Assembly: GCA_963965975.1 (NCBI GenBank)
Contig: OZ014411.1
Span: 11,663,501-11,727,500 of the forward strand
DNA from: Xestospongia bergquistia
Taxonomy: Eukaryota; Porifera; Demospongiae; Haplosclerida; Petrosiidae
DNA: 64,000 nt
Direction: 5' to 3'
The notes beneath the pieces are model-generated. The model worked only from the letters and a program-made list of their open reading frames with translations, was not told where the DNA came from and did no database searches. Below are positions 1 through 10,456 of the stretch, piece by piece. Every line of letters begins with the position of its first letter. The first letter of the stretch is position 1. A program made the translations under genes and the position numbers.

Positions 1-1960
1 TACATATGTTATATTATAAATCCCAAATGTCAACATTTAAACACACCCTTGTTAATATCAAAATCTTCTTTTTACTCTAAATTACTAAGAAGTTACGAAA
101 TTTATCCAAGTTATTGTCAAGGTAGTAACAATGGTTTCTTGGAGGCTTTATTCTTTTAGTAGATTATTGTATGTTTTTACTGTTAGTTTACTATGTTAGT
201 GGTGAAATGGACATTTAATGATTTGTTTGTTATTACAATAGGAAGGATTGTCGGCTCTTCATTATGCAAGTAGTAGAGGCCATACTGATATTGTTGAAAT
301 ATTACTCAACCATAATGTTGATATTGACATTGTTACTAAGGTAACTGATATCATGAGAACGAGTGTACTTTACTCTAACATTTAATCTTAAGTATAGAGG
401 TAGTAACTAAACTTTAAAATACTAAGCCTCAATTAACAAATGAGATCTGTTCATTACAAGTCCATTAATAAATGTTGCACCTCCCAGATATGTGTATAAA
501 TTATTATAGACTTTTTTACTAATACGTTTTAATTGGAGATAATGTTGTCTAGGTTTATAATGTACTATTGTATGATATATTCCATTTGCAATAGTATTAT
601 TAAAGAGAATAAATAACAAATTATTATGATATGTACTCTTGGTTGACATGAATGTGTTTGTTGTAACATATTTAGGATGGATGGACTCCACTTTTGTTAG
701 CTGCAGCTAATGGTCACAAAGATGTGATTTTAATTTTAATACAGAGAGGAGCTAATGTAGACCTTGTTAATGCAGTAAGTGTTCAATGTGCATATGTTAT
801 ATTATAAATCCCAAATGTCAACTTTTTGAGCACACCCTTGTTAATATCAAAATCTCCTTTTTACTTTAAATTACTAAGAAGTAACCAAAATTATCCAAGT
901 TATTGTCAAGATAGTAATTATTTTTGATTTGTGTAACAATGATTTCTTGGAGGCTTTATTCTTTTATTAGATTATTGTATGTTTTTACTGTTAGTTTACT
1001 ATGTTAGTGGTGAACTTGACATTTAATGATTTGTTTGTTATTACAATAGGAAGGATGGTTGGCTCTTCATTATGCAAGTAGTGGAGGCCATACTGATATT
1101 GTTGAAATATTACTCAACCATAATGTTGATATTGACATTGTTACTAAGGTAACTGATATCATGAGAACGAGTGTACTTTACTCTAACATTTAATCTGAAG
1201 TATAGAGATAGTAACTAGACTTTAAAATACTAAGCCTTAATTAACAAATGAGATCTGTCCATTACAAGTCCATTAATAAATGTTACACCTCCCAGAATGT
1301 GTATAAGTTATTATAGACTTTTTTACTGATACATTTTTACTGGAGATAATGTTGTTTAGGTTTATAATATACTATTGAATCATAATTATATTCCATTTGC
1401 AATAGTATTAGACCTTGTTGATGTAGTAAGTGTTCAATGTACATATGTTATATTATAAATCCCAAATGTCAAACATTTAAACACACCCTTGTTAATATCA
1501 AAATCTTCTTTTTACTCTAAATTACTAAGAAGTAACCAAAATTATCCAAGTTATTGTAAAGGTAGTAACAATGATTTCTTGGATGCTTTATTCTTTTATT
1601 AGATTATTGTATGTTTTTACTGTTAGTTTAGTATGTTAGTGGTGAACTTGACATTTAATGATTTGTTTGTTATTACAATAGAAAGGATGGTCGGCTCTTC
1701 ATTATGCAAGTAGTAGAGGCCATACTGATATTGTTGAAACATTACTCAACCATAATGCTGATATTGACCTTGTTACTAAGGTAATTTATATCATGAGGAT
1801 GAGTCTGCTTTACTCTAACATTTAATCTGACATGTATAGATAGTAACTAGACTTAACCATGCTTAGCATTAATTGACAAATGAGATTGGTCTGTTACAAG
1901 TCAATTAATATATTGTACACTTGCCAGAGAGGTGTATAAATTATTATAGACTTTTTCTGA
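1..1960 (+). repeat. Three tandem genomic copies of an ankyrin-exon unit
   Basis: The same block recurs beginning near positions 1, 788 and 1438, introns included. Each copy shows the same opening (ATATGTTATATTATAAATCC), the same intron text and a 99-bp ankyrin exon with its splice sites. The first spacing is about 787 bp. The second is about 650 bp because copy 2 has lost nearly all of its second ankyrin exon; only its last bases plus the donor survive near 1410-1430. The third copy fades out near 1960. The very high identity of intron sequence indicates recent tandem duplication. Confidence 0.9.
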
Positions 1961-2737
1961 GTCTATGCTTTTCAAGGTTATTAGACGCAATTTGACTAAA
2001 ACTTCTAAAGTATATTTTAATTTTCTAAAAATCAGTATATTTATTGTTCCAAACTTTTTTAAAAATAGGTTGTAGTAACTAATTCAACACTTTATGTAAC
2101 TGAAGGATGTTGGATATTAAAGATAATGCTTTTGAATGCATTTAACAAGGAATGACTGAGTTTTAAGTATAAAGTTAATGAATGCTGATGATGAACTACA
2201 GTGGTAGTCATGTACAGTGGTAGTGTTAACTCATGAAGAATATGAAGGGGGATAACAAACCTTACTAGAATAGTTTTGTTCATGACAGTAACAAAAAATT
2301 TCTTTAAAAAGTCGTGCATTTTTAAGAAAAGTTAAGCAAAGAAATAAATATAAAGCATATTCTAAAAGAAAGGAAATATAAAGATGGCTAATATCAGTAC
2401 AATACAAAGAATGCAAACAAGATAATAGGGATGACAAATGCATCATCCCTACATAATAGCACAGATGTTTCAATCAATTTAGGATACTCACCAACTGTCT
2501 AATTCACTTAGTATTATCACTGATATATATTTGCATTCTATGCTTATGCTATTATGTAAGGATAATGTCCTATTATCTCATATTTCTGGCAATGTTAGTC
2601 TATGACTTCTTTAGTAATAATCTACTTTACACAGGATGGTAATACTGCATTGCATATAGCCTGCAAAGAAGGTCATATAAGTGTTATTCAATGCTTGTTA
2701 TCTCAAGGAGCAGATACGACTATTAAAAATATTGAGG
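242..2737 (+). other. Ankyrin repeat exons, one repeat per exon
   Basis: Exons 242-340, 676-774, 1050-1148 and 1682-1780 are each exactly 99 bp, phase 0 at both ends, and encode one 33-residue ankyrin repeat (for example ALHYASSRGHTDIVEILLN; the second is TPLLLAAANGHKDV). Exon 2635-2737 gives the last repeat (TALHIACKEGHISVIQCLL) and ends in phase 1 at a GTAAG donor. If that donor is not used, the frame reads on to a TGA at 2815-2817, giving a short ankyrin-only ending. Symmetric exons mean whole repeats can be gained or lost without a frameshift. Ankyrin repeats are protein-binding surfaces; the partner cannot be read from sequence. Confidence 0.9.
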
Positions 2738-5700
2738 GTAAGATTCCATTAGATGAATTTTGTGACACATCCAAGGATGAAATTGTTGGTTGTTTCTCTA
2801 AGCATGATCCAAAATGAGGTGAGGTATTAAACAACAACCATGTAGTATTCCTAGTTGTTTAATTTGTGATTATTTAGTTTTGGAAGATGTGTCTAAATGG
2901 AATATTGAATACCTCAATGAAGAGCAGGTTTTTGAGAAAGCAGACTATGGAGTCAAGTTTGTCATTCCACCATCATCAGTGGAAGTAGGGCGAGAAGTCC
3001 AAACTGAAGTCAAAGTAGTTGCACCAGAGGAATCACAAATCACCCTCCCTCATGATGTTGAGCTTGTGAGCTGTTTCTATAAGATTGAAATAACAGGAAA
3101 ATTCTCCAGACCTATTGAGCTTCATCTCCAGCATAACGTTGAAATAAGGTCACAAGATGAAAGTCAACAGCTTGCTTTTATAACAGCTAAAGGACCACCA
3201 CCTTATAAGTTTGAACTTGTGCCATTTGATATCGATCAAATGTTCAAACCTTATGACAATTCTGGTGCTATAAAAGCGTGTGATTTTTGTGTGTTCAGTA
3301 TTGTCAAGTTGCTAAAAAGTGTTTTCTGTCTACAACCTTCTTCCACCTATGTTATGACAGTTTTCTTAAAGCGAATTTTAAAGTCCAGTTGGGTAATCCA
3401 AGCTGTAATCACAAAGAACCTTGGACCTTTTATTAAGGTAGTCAGTTGAGTAATGATGCAAACTTTGAAACCACTAACTAAAATTTTCCTGTTTTTGCAC
3501 AATTATCAACTTATAATATTGTGTACTTTTTTTCTGTTCTAGAGAGTAGACACAGATAAAGTTTTTGAGAATTGGAAACAGATTGAACAATTCTCTTTCC
3601 ACTTTGATCCAGAGGTCAATAAGGTGACATACTTACTGGATAATCATTGTTATGAAGTTGAGCCACTGAAAATACCCTGTCAAGTAAAGATTTTAAAATT
3701 TGTTGCATTGGTATGATTAATATTTTTGACAAGGTCACAAAGGAAGATGTTGATAAAAGTCGTCCTGACACTGCTCTACTTTACTTAAAGTTTGAAGCCA
3801 CACATAAAGCTGAGCAGAAAAAGCTTTCAAATTTAAGGATTACATTTAAAGGAACGAGAGATGAAGAAAGTGTAATTATTACTAGTGGTGAATTACAATC
3901 AATACAAAGCCACAATGGTATGATACATAAAGATATTTGTTAGTACTGACTTTATTTTTGCTATCATATAGATAAAATTATTGAGTCAACTGCTCACTCT
4001 GTCTCAAAATACATAGAGCCCTTATCTCAAAAAGAAAAACCTAATGATTTATTATGTTAATTAGCTAATTTTTTCCTTATAGTATGATAACACTTTCCTT
4101 CCTTATTAGGTAAAGAGCCTAAGAAAGAACACCTGATGACACTACTTCACCTAATTAAGTATAAATGGAATGCTATTGGAGAACAACTTCAGGTGCCATA
4201 TGGTGATAGAATGTCTATAATGTCTGTTGGAAGCAATGTGCCATATGATGATACCAGAAAACTCTCTGAAGTCCTTCAAGTTTGGATGGATAGAAAAACT
4301 TGTGAGGTATCTTGGAAAATGATCATCACTGTTATAGATGATCCTCCAATTAAAGAAAAGGGAGTAGTTAATGAGATACGCAATTTTTTAGCAAGATCTG
4401 ACATCTGGAATGAATATCTCCTTTCTGATCAACCTGGTAAAATTAAAATGATATTAATTGATAAAATCATCTTAGAATTGTATTGGAAGATCCTGACCTT
4501 ATAGTAAAACATTGATTAGAACTACAAAGATAGTATTATTAACAGTAGTGTCTGTGGAAGACAACAGCTATAGAATGCTAGAAATATAGGCAGAGAAGCA
4601 AGCTATTGAGATGCTTCATCAAACATACTCATCGTGGTAGTACTCATGGTTAGGGTTAATTGATTCATAGGATGCTGTATGCTTTGGCAGTTGAAGCAAA
4701 GATCGCTTTCTATTGTGACTTATAGCAATAGTCTGTAATAAAACGAAGTGAATGAATGTAATTATATTCAGATGCAATTTTGTCCATAATGATTCTAAGA
4801 TGATCTGACAAGCTGTGTATGTTTGGCAGTAAAAATTATATTAAATTTTATTTAACAATAATTCCTGTGTCACTCTAGGTCAAGTGATTACCACTTTTAA
4901 TTCTGTACCTCCAGTTCAACCAAAACTTATTGGCATAAAAGGTATAACTATATAACTATAATGTTAAATTATGAAAATGACTAAAAGGTAATTACACAAT
5001 AACTGGGCAAAATTCATGCCATAAACTTATTTGAAGAATTTAAATATTTAATTATATTGTTTTTAGTAGAGATGGATGAAATGGAACAAGAAGCTCCCTT
5101 ACAGTCATCAAATCCTATTGGAGTATGTTAATTATTACTATGATTTATTGCTATAACATGTGATTTCATAAACTTTTATATATTGTAGTACAAATGGTTA
5201 TGCAAAGATGCAAATGTTCTTCAGAAGTTTAAAGTACATGCATAATAAATAACATTTCAGGTTGATAAATCTCTTTATATGCACATGTTTACAGTACAAT
5301 TTTAAAGGCTAATCAACTTGTTTTTACTTCCATCCTCCTCTAAAATATATATTTAGGTGATTGCTGATGACTGGAGTTAATAGAAATGAGATAATAGAGG
5401 CTTATTAACATTGGCTTAGTCTGCTCACAATGAAATAATAATTATAATATAAGATTCTGCTAAATACATTTTTAAAAATTACCTTGAAAAATATGGGCTG
5501 ATCATATTGAACCAATTAGTGGTCAATTCTGTAAAGCTACTATACTGTATATAATAATAATATTTGAGAATGCATGTAAGAATATGACATATGGATCTAT
5601 CTTTTAGTTTGCTGCTCATCATCTTTATAAACATGCTGAACAATGGGAGGAGAAAGATAATGATATGATAGTAGCTACTAAACGTATGGCCAAACTGATG

Positions 5701-8700
5701 ATGCATATGTCCAAGTTTGCCCAGTAAGTGTTATAGAGTTAAATGTATATTTCAATTTGTAGTTTATTTAATGTTAATAAATGTTCCATAGAAATAAACA
5801 TAACAAATAAAAATATTTTTACCTGTAGTTAATAGTCTCTAATTTAGCGTTGACACTAATACTAGGCAATGTATCACGGTTGGTTTGACAATAATTATAA
5901 TAATCTTTCTTTTATAGAGGTGAAGATAGTGATGTCAATTCTAAAGATTTTATCCAGACAGCTAATCTTATTGTTAAAGACAGCAATAAGGTTGTTAGAA
6001 TAGCTACACAAGTTGCTGAACTCTGTACAAATACAGAACTGAAAAATGTGAGTTACAGAGAGTAACAAAAGTATTTATACACACTGTATCATTTATGTTT
6101 GTATGTGTAACTAATAAGATTGTAATTAACCCTTGCTGCTCACTGCGAGGATGAAGGCTACAGAACTCGGTTTGTGTATGTGTTAGTACGTCTGTTAGTA
6201 CGTCTGTCTGTTTGCTGTTAGTTGGCAATACATTATGAAAGATAAAAGGCTGTCAACTGAAGACAAAACTTGAAAAGTAAGAAAGACCTTTCAAAAAAGC
6301 ACAGGCAAGACAGAACAGCTGTTTGATTGAATAAGAAGTACTATGGGTACAAATTACAACTTTATTGTTGGAATTTTCCTTAAAATGTTTCATTTTTAAA
6401 GTTATGGCGAATTTAACTTACCTTGACTGCCTTCTTTACCAACTATTATAACAGTAAATATATTATAGAGAAGAAAATCTTGTTGTCATAAGACTACTGG
6501 TATAGTTGCTTTTGCAAAAGCAATATTAATTAAAATTACGCAAGTTAGCAATCAAACAGAGTCTTAAAAGCTTCCACTTGACTGTGACTTTCAGGGCCAC
6601 TCCCATTAAATTTAAACTGCAATGCCACACCTATAGTTTTCTACTATAAGCCTCGTACACAGGCGTTCACGAAAGAAATGAACGTCTGGTTACTACTTCT
6701 TGCGTATACACATGATTATTCAAATATATTGACATCATAACTACAACATATTTAAAAAAAGGAGAAACAATAGACTGGGTTTATGTTGACGTTTTATTCA
6801 CTATAGGCGTCTTTCCATTCATGATGGATCACAAGCTAGGTCTTGGCTATCACATTTAAATCAAGATGATCACATACATGTTGGTGATAATGAAGAATCA
6901 TCAGGTTGTTCAATCTTGCTTGTGTCATCATGCATCTGAGATAGGATTTGATGAGATGAAGGGCACTAAATAAACGCTCGGAAGTTGCGTTTGTTGCAGG
7001 TAAGATCAGGATCAGCTGAAAAAGATGGGAAACTGCACTAACTAGCATTCTCTGTGTTGTGGAGAAGGCTTAACATTGCAGTTTTAATGCTATCAATTGA
7101 TGGCATTTCTTCAACTACAACTGAAGAATAGATTTGATAAAGAGTACATAGCTGAGACTCCAGTTCAACCTTATCAAAGTCATCAAAAAAGAAAGAACAC
7201 ACTGAATCTAATTCTTCTTTGAAACACTACCCTGTACATGCCTTGAAAATGAGCTGTTCCACATTGGAGAATGTTTGGAAGCCTTTTTGGTCAAATCTCT
7301 TACGAATGCTCATCACAGAGAGATCAATTGCTTCAAAATACACACAACGATATTCATCTTCAACAGATATAGAAAACTCACTTTGAACACTGCCTTCTTC
7401 AAAGCGTCTTGGACCTTTCCTTCTCCTAGGTAGGTTATGGCTCATCAACATCAAGCTCCTGCTGGCATCTAATTTTTTCAACCTTCTGCCAAAACAGGTT
7501 GAAGTTTTCAGCTGTACACATGCTTTCGAGAGTCCTTACTGTCAGCATAGCTATACCTTGTTCTTCAACACTTGAAAGTTTAGGCATCTGCAAAGTCTGA
7601 CGTAGTTTGTCAGTGTGTCGCAGGATCAGTTCTGAAAGTGAAATACCAAACAGGAACTTGAAGGTCTGCATTTGACTTGCCACTCCATGAGTCCTAGCCT
7701 TGATTTCGGTGTCAGATGTAGCAGGTATGGCAACCTCCCATAATGATTGAATGCTGTCATAATTAGTGATTATGCTGGCAAGTGACTCTGCACGGACTGT
7801 CCATTGTTTTGGACATAAGGTGCGTACACCAGAAGCATCATTGCCACTCTTTTCTTTCATGTCTTGTAGCATGGCTTCTCTCTTTGGAGAGAACTTGATT
7901 AATTTAATAATTTCATAACATGTGTCTAGGTAGTCCTTCGTAGGACGTGACTGCTTGATTGTGTCACTTACAGCCAGGTTGAGGGCATGCCATAACATTG
8001 TAGGAACACTGCTCTGGGCTCTAGCTCCTGTATCTTGGTGGCTTCACCTGCTTTTGCTCCAGCCATAGTGCTGCATCCATCATAGCAGTGCCCACGAATC
8101 TTTGTCAGGGGAATCTGGAAGGCATCCTTCATGACCTCCACAATACTCTGTGCATCAATTGCTGAAAGATAATACAGTCCTACAAACTCTTCAGACACAA
8201 TAAAGTCTTCACTGATCCATCTCAAGACTAAGGTCAACTGTTGTTTATTTGACTTGTCTGTTGTTTCATCAACCATGACTGCTATGAAAGAAGAACTGTG
8301 GATATTCTACAAAATCTTTCTCAGAGCATGATGAGCCATCAGCTTTAACATTTCGATTTGGTTCTCTGGAGAAGTATGCTTGTATGCAGACTTCTTTATC
8401 CATTTTAAAATTTCAGGCTTATCTTCTGCCCTCAACTGATGTAGCTGGATTAAAATTGATGACTCCTCTACATCCCCACGAAGTGCAAGCCCTTGTCGAG
8501 CAAGAAAGCAGATACTTGCCAATATCAAACGCAGCATATCCCTTGCACACTCTTTATCAGCTTTATAAGCTATGTCAAGCTGCTCTCCTACGTCTTTTGT
8601 CAACTTTGGGAGTGTTACAATGGCTTCAACAGCTTCATGGTGGGCTTTAGATTGTTGATGCTTCGTAAAAGCAGCTGTTGCATCTTTCCAATTACAGAAA

Positions 8701-9906
8701 CCTTTAGTAACCTAATCATCGATAAGTGAATTTAATATATTTCAAACTGCTTGCTGCCATTGATATCGTACAGTTCGTCGATCGTGAATTGATTTCGTTC
8801 CCACCCACTGGCAGCCAGGTGCGACCAAGACTTAATAAAATTTATTAACTCATTCGAAAAAAGTGGTCAGGTTAAAACTGTACCAACCATACCGGTGGCT
8901 ACGGCCTTGTACAAGCGAAAGAGGCTTCCACTTGTTCAGTACAATTGGGATCAAAAATGATTGGGCTTCATGAATAACTGGTTGATCCATCATTAGAGCT
9001 ACTAAAGGACTTATTATCAACACAGAATAGCCCTTCTCACTGGCAACAAGACCAATCTTGTGATCTATCATAAATTAGAGGACTTTGAAATGCAAAATCT
9101 TCCCAAAACCAGTATGTTAGTGACAACACAAAGATATCTTTTCCGTTATATACAGCTTCAAAAATACTCAAAAAAAGTACAAAAAGTACAAAATACTCTT
9201 ATTTATTCAAGATAGATTTAGTCTTCCTAGCTGCTTTAGATCGAAAAGTAGAGTAGCAGAGAAGTTTCTGTCTGCACTATAAGTTACCATTGTAGATAGT
9301 GAACATTTGGGTAAAGGAATTTACGTCAATGTTGACAGAGAATCCCTAGAGAATACCATTTTCTAAGGAATCTGTGGAAATTACACACATGCACAAGCAG
9401 TAGTTAATTACCAGGTGTTCTTTTCTTTTGTGAACGTGTTAGTATGAGTCGAGGCTACAGCTATCATCTGTATTATTTGCATAAAGTAAGGAAGTCTTCA
9501 TATAATTTTATGGCTATATTATTCTAACTAATTATCAAGTCCTCACTCAGTAGCAGCATGGCAATTGCAATCAATTAAACATCAATTCAGAAACCTTTGC
9601 AAGGGTTCATTATACTTTGGTAACATTTCTTATATGAATTAGTGGAATCTGCAATTTTTCTTTACACCTGATTTTGTCTTTACATTTAATAAATGTTGTA
9701 TATTCCTTAACAGACTCTGTCACAAGTTCTTGATGGTATTCCAAATACTGCAACACAACTCCAAATTAATGTTGGTGTACATGCAAGACAAGGAGGAGAT
9801 GGTAAGCTATGAACTGAATGGTATTAGTTACTATAATTGATAAACAGAAGTATATACATATGAATGGAGGGATGGATAGATAGATAGGGAGATAGATAGA
9901 TAAATG

Positions 9907-9968
<62 letters not shown>

Positions 9969-10456
9969 TTATATATGTACTTATTTAAGCATGATAATAT
10001 TTCTCCTTAAAAATAATTAACTTATAAGAGTAACAAAAGTAAATAATGTATTAGTCATCTTTGTTAAACAATAATTCATCCTGTAAATGTAAAAGTAAAC
10101 TATATGATTTATTTACATTGAGTTATTTGGTACATTGTGTCTTAAAAGAGTAACTCCAGTCCACACAATGGGTGGATAATATACCTTTTATCCTCAAATT
10201 ATATTGTGTGTATACAGTATATGCATATATGTACTTTCTATGTAGTATTATATATGTACCATCTCTACCTTGTTTGTGCTCCTTTGACATTATAGATCCT
10301 GAAGCAAATAAAGAATCCATTAAATTGGTGACAGTCAATGCTGAAAGTCTCATGACTGCAGTCAGTGAAGTACTTAATGCTACTGAGAGTGCTTTCATAA
10401 AAGTACCTCCAGAAGCTCGTGCACATGTGACTCAACTAAACCGGGTTAAAAAATAA
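242..10456 (+). CDS. Ankyrin-ZU5-UPA-death domain gene continuing into a vinculin-type tail (5' end outside window)
   Basis: Proposed exons: 242-340, 676-774, 1050-1148, 1682-1780, 2635-2737, 2878-3437, 3543-3683, 3734-3917, 3972-4055, 4110-4436, 4879-4941, 5067-5122, 5608-5723, 5918-6047, 9714-9801, 10296-10456 (TAA). All have GT donors and AG acceptors and all junction phases agree, including death-domain exon (ends phase 1) to linker exon. Domain order: at least five ankyrin repeats, ZU5, UPA-like, death, acidic/proline linker, vinculin tail. Ankyrin-ZU5-death proteins are cytoplasmic signalling or scaffold proteins; vinculin tails bind F-actin and acidic lipids. The fusion is inferred from continuous strand, phase and lack of any other vinculin exons upstream. 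The weakest junction is the 50-bp intron 3684-3733, where the reading frame must change. Alternative: two genes, the first ending at 4504 and the second a tail-only gene. The true start codon lies left of the window. Confidence 0.72.
2878..3437 (+). other. ZU5 domain exon
   Basis: The exon enters in phase 1 after a TTTAG acceptor, matching the donor at 2738. It reads VLEDVSKW..., then a ZU5 core with the typical YGVKFVIPPSSVEVG start, the TLPHDVELVSCFYKIE segment and the EDL/FELVPFD-like end. ZU5 folds occur in UNC5, PIDD, ankyrins and ZO-1, usually before UPA and death domains, and act in interdomain contacts. Donor after KNLGPFIK at 3438. Family assignment is by motif recognition, not by a profile search. 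Confidence 0.82.
3543..4055 (+). other. UPA-like region, three exons
   Basis: Exons 3543-3683, 3734-3917 and 3972-4055 lie between ZU5 and death domain, where UNC5, PIDD and ankyrins carry a UPA domain. The text (for example YLLDNHCYEVEPLK, ALLYLKFEATHKAEQKKL) suits a beta-rich fold, but I recognise UPA mainly by position. The first junction is doubtful: reading straight through 3684 gives a stop at 3714, and the chosen 50-bp intron uses a GTAAAG donor and an AAG acceptor at 3731-3733. A frame error in the assembly there is the alternative. Confidence 0.55.
4110..4504 (+). other. Death domain exon, with alternative read-through stop
   Basis: The six-helix death-domain pattern is clear: KWNAIGEQLQVP, KLSEVLQVWMDRKTCEVSWK, then MIITVIDDPPIKEKGV and IRNFLAR. 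Such domains pair with other death domains in apoptosis and innate signalling. The exon can be spliced at a GT at 4437 (after SDQP, phase 1) into the vinculin-tail exons. If the donor is ignored, the frame runs 22 more codons to a stop at 4502-4504. An AATAAA at 4737-4742 could end that shorter transcript. Confidence 0.85.
4737..4742 (+). terminator. Possible poly(A) signal for a short death-domain isoform
   Basis: AATAAA sits 233 bp past the read-through stop at 4504 and before the first linker exon at 4879. It could end an isoform without the vinculin tail. AATAAA is common by chance in AT-rich DNA, so this is weak. Confidence 0.35.
6836..8715 (-). pseudogene. Dead hAT transposase (TTF-finger/DUF4371 type)
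   Basis: Reading on the minus strand from 8715: a zinc-finger remnant (FCNWKDATAAFTKHQQSKAH), DUF4371-like segment (FLARQGLALRG at about 8480), the catalytic-region start (VDETTDKSNKQQLTL near 8270) and HCYDGCSTMAGA, and finally the hAT C-terminal dimerisation motif (ILPATNATSERLFSALHLIK) at 7020-6840. At least three frameshifts and a stop near 8300 break the frame. hAT proteins are cut-and-paste transposases with 8-bp target duplications. No clean terminal repeats were identified. Confidence 0.85.
8850..9125 (-). pseudogene. RecQ-like helicase fragment
   Basis: On the minus strand a Walker A-like stretch (TGFGK, near 9110) is followed by a stop, then VASEKGYSVLIISPLVALMMDQ, which is the motif I/Ia region of RecQ-type ATP-dependent DNA helicases. 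Only about 70 codons remain and the end is unrelated. It is a retro- or transposon-borne fragment, not a working helicase. It sits beside the hAT remnant in the same intron. Confidence 0.65.
9871..9960. repeat. GATA and AT microsatellite
   Basis: A GATA/GGATA-rich run at 9871-9902 is followed by an almost pure AT dinucleotide run up to 9960. It lies in the intron before the last vinculin-tail exon. Confidence 0.95.

Larger units (their letters stand above)
6048..9713. other. 3.67-kb intron of the vinculin-tail part
   Basis: This is the only intron over 1 kb in the first gene; most of the others are 50-500 bp. It carries minus-strand hAT and RecQ-like fragments at 6836-9125, so its size is explained by transposon insertion. 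I see nothing else coding in 6048-6830 or 9126-9713. Confidence 0.7.
4879..10456 (+). other. Vinculin-type tail, six exons
   Basis: Exons 4879-4941 and 5067-5122 give a proline-then-acid linker (VPPVQPKL, EMDEMEQEAP, SSNPIG) like the strap before the vinculin tail. Exons 5608-5723, 5918-6047, 9714-9801 and 10296-10456 give the five-helix bundle: FAAHHLYKHAEQW, NDMIVATKRMAKLMMHMSKF, DFIQTANLIVKDSNKVV, IPNTATQLQINVGVHA, ESLMTAVSEVLNATESAFIKV, ending soon after. These match vinculin more closely than alpha-catenin because of the short C-terminus and SAFIKV-type end. About 205 codons in all. No vinculin head or D1-D4 exons are present upstream, so the tail is either fused to the death-domain protein or a separate tail-only gene. 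Confidence 0.82.

Noticed and set aside
422-691. Minus-strand 89-codon frame over the ankyrin units
   Set aside because: It is antisense to repeated intron and exon sequence, has no domain and recurs only because the DNA is tandemly duplicated.
8384-8729. Plus-strand frames over the hAT remnant
   Set aside because: Shadows of the minus-strand transposase.
4879-10456. Alpha-catenin C-terminus instead of vinculin
   Set aside because: The protein ends shortly after the last helix, without the longer alpha-catenin C-terminal extension, and the linker is proline/acid-rich as in vinculin; a divergent alpha-catenin cannot be fully excluded.
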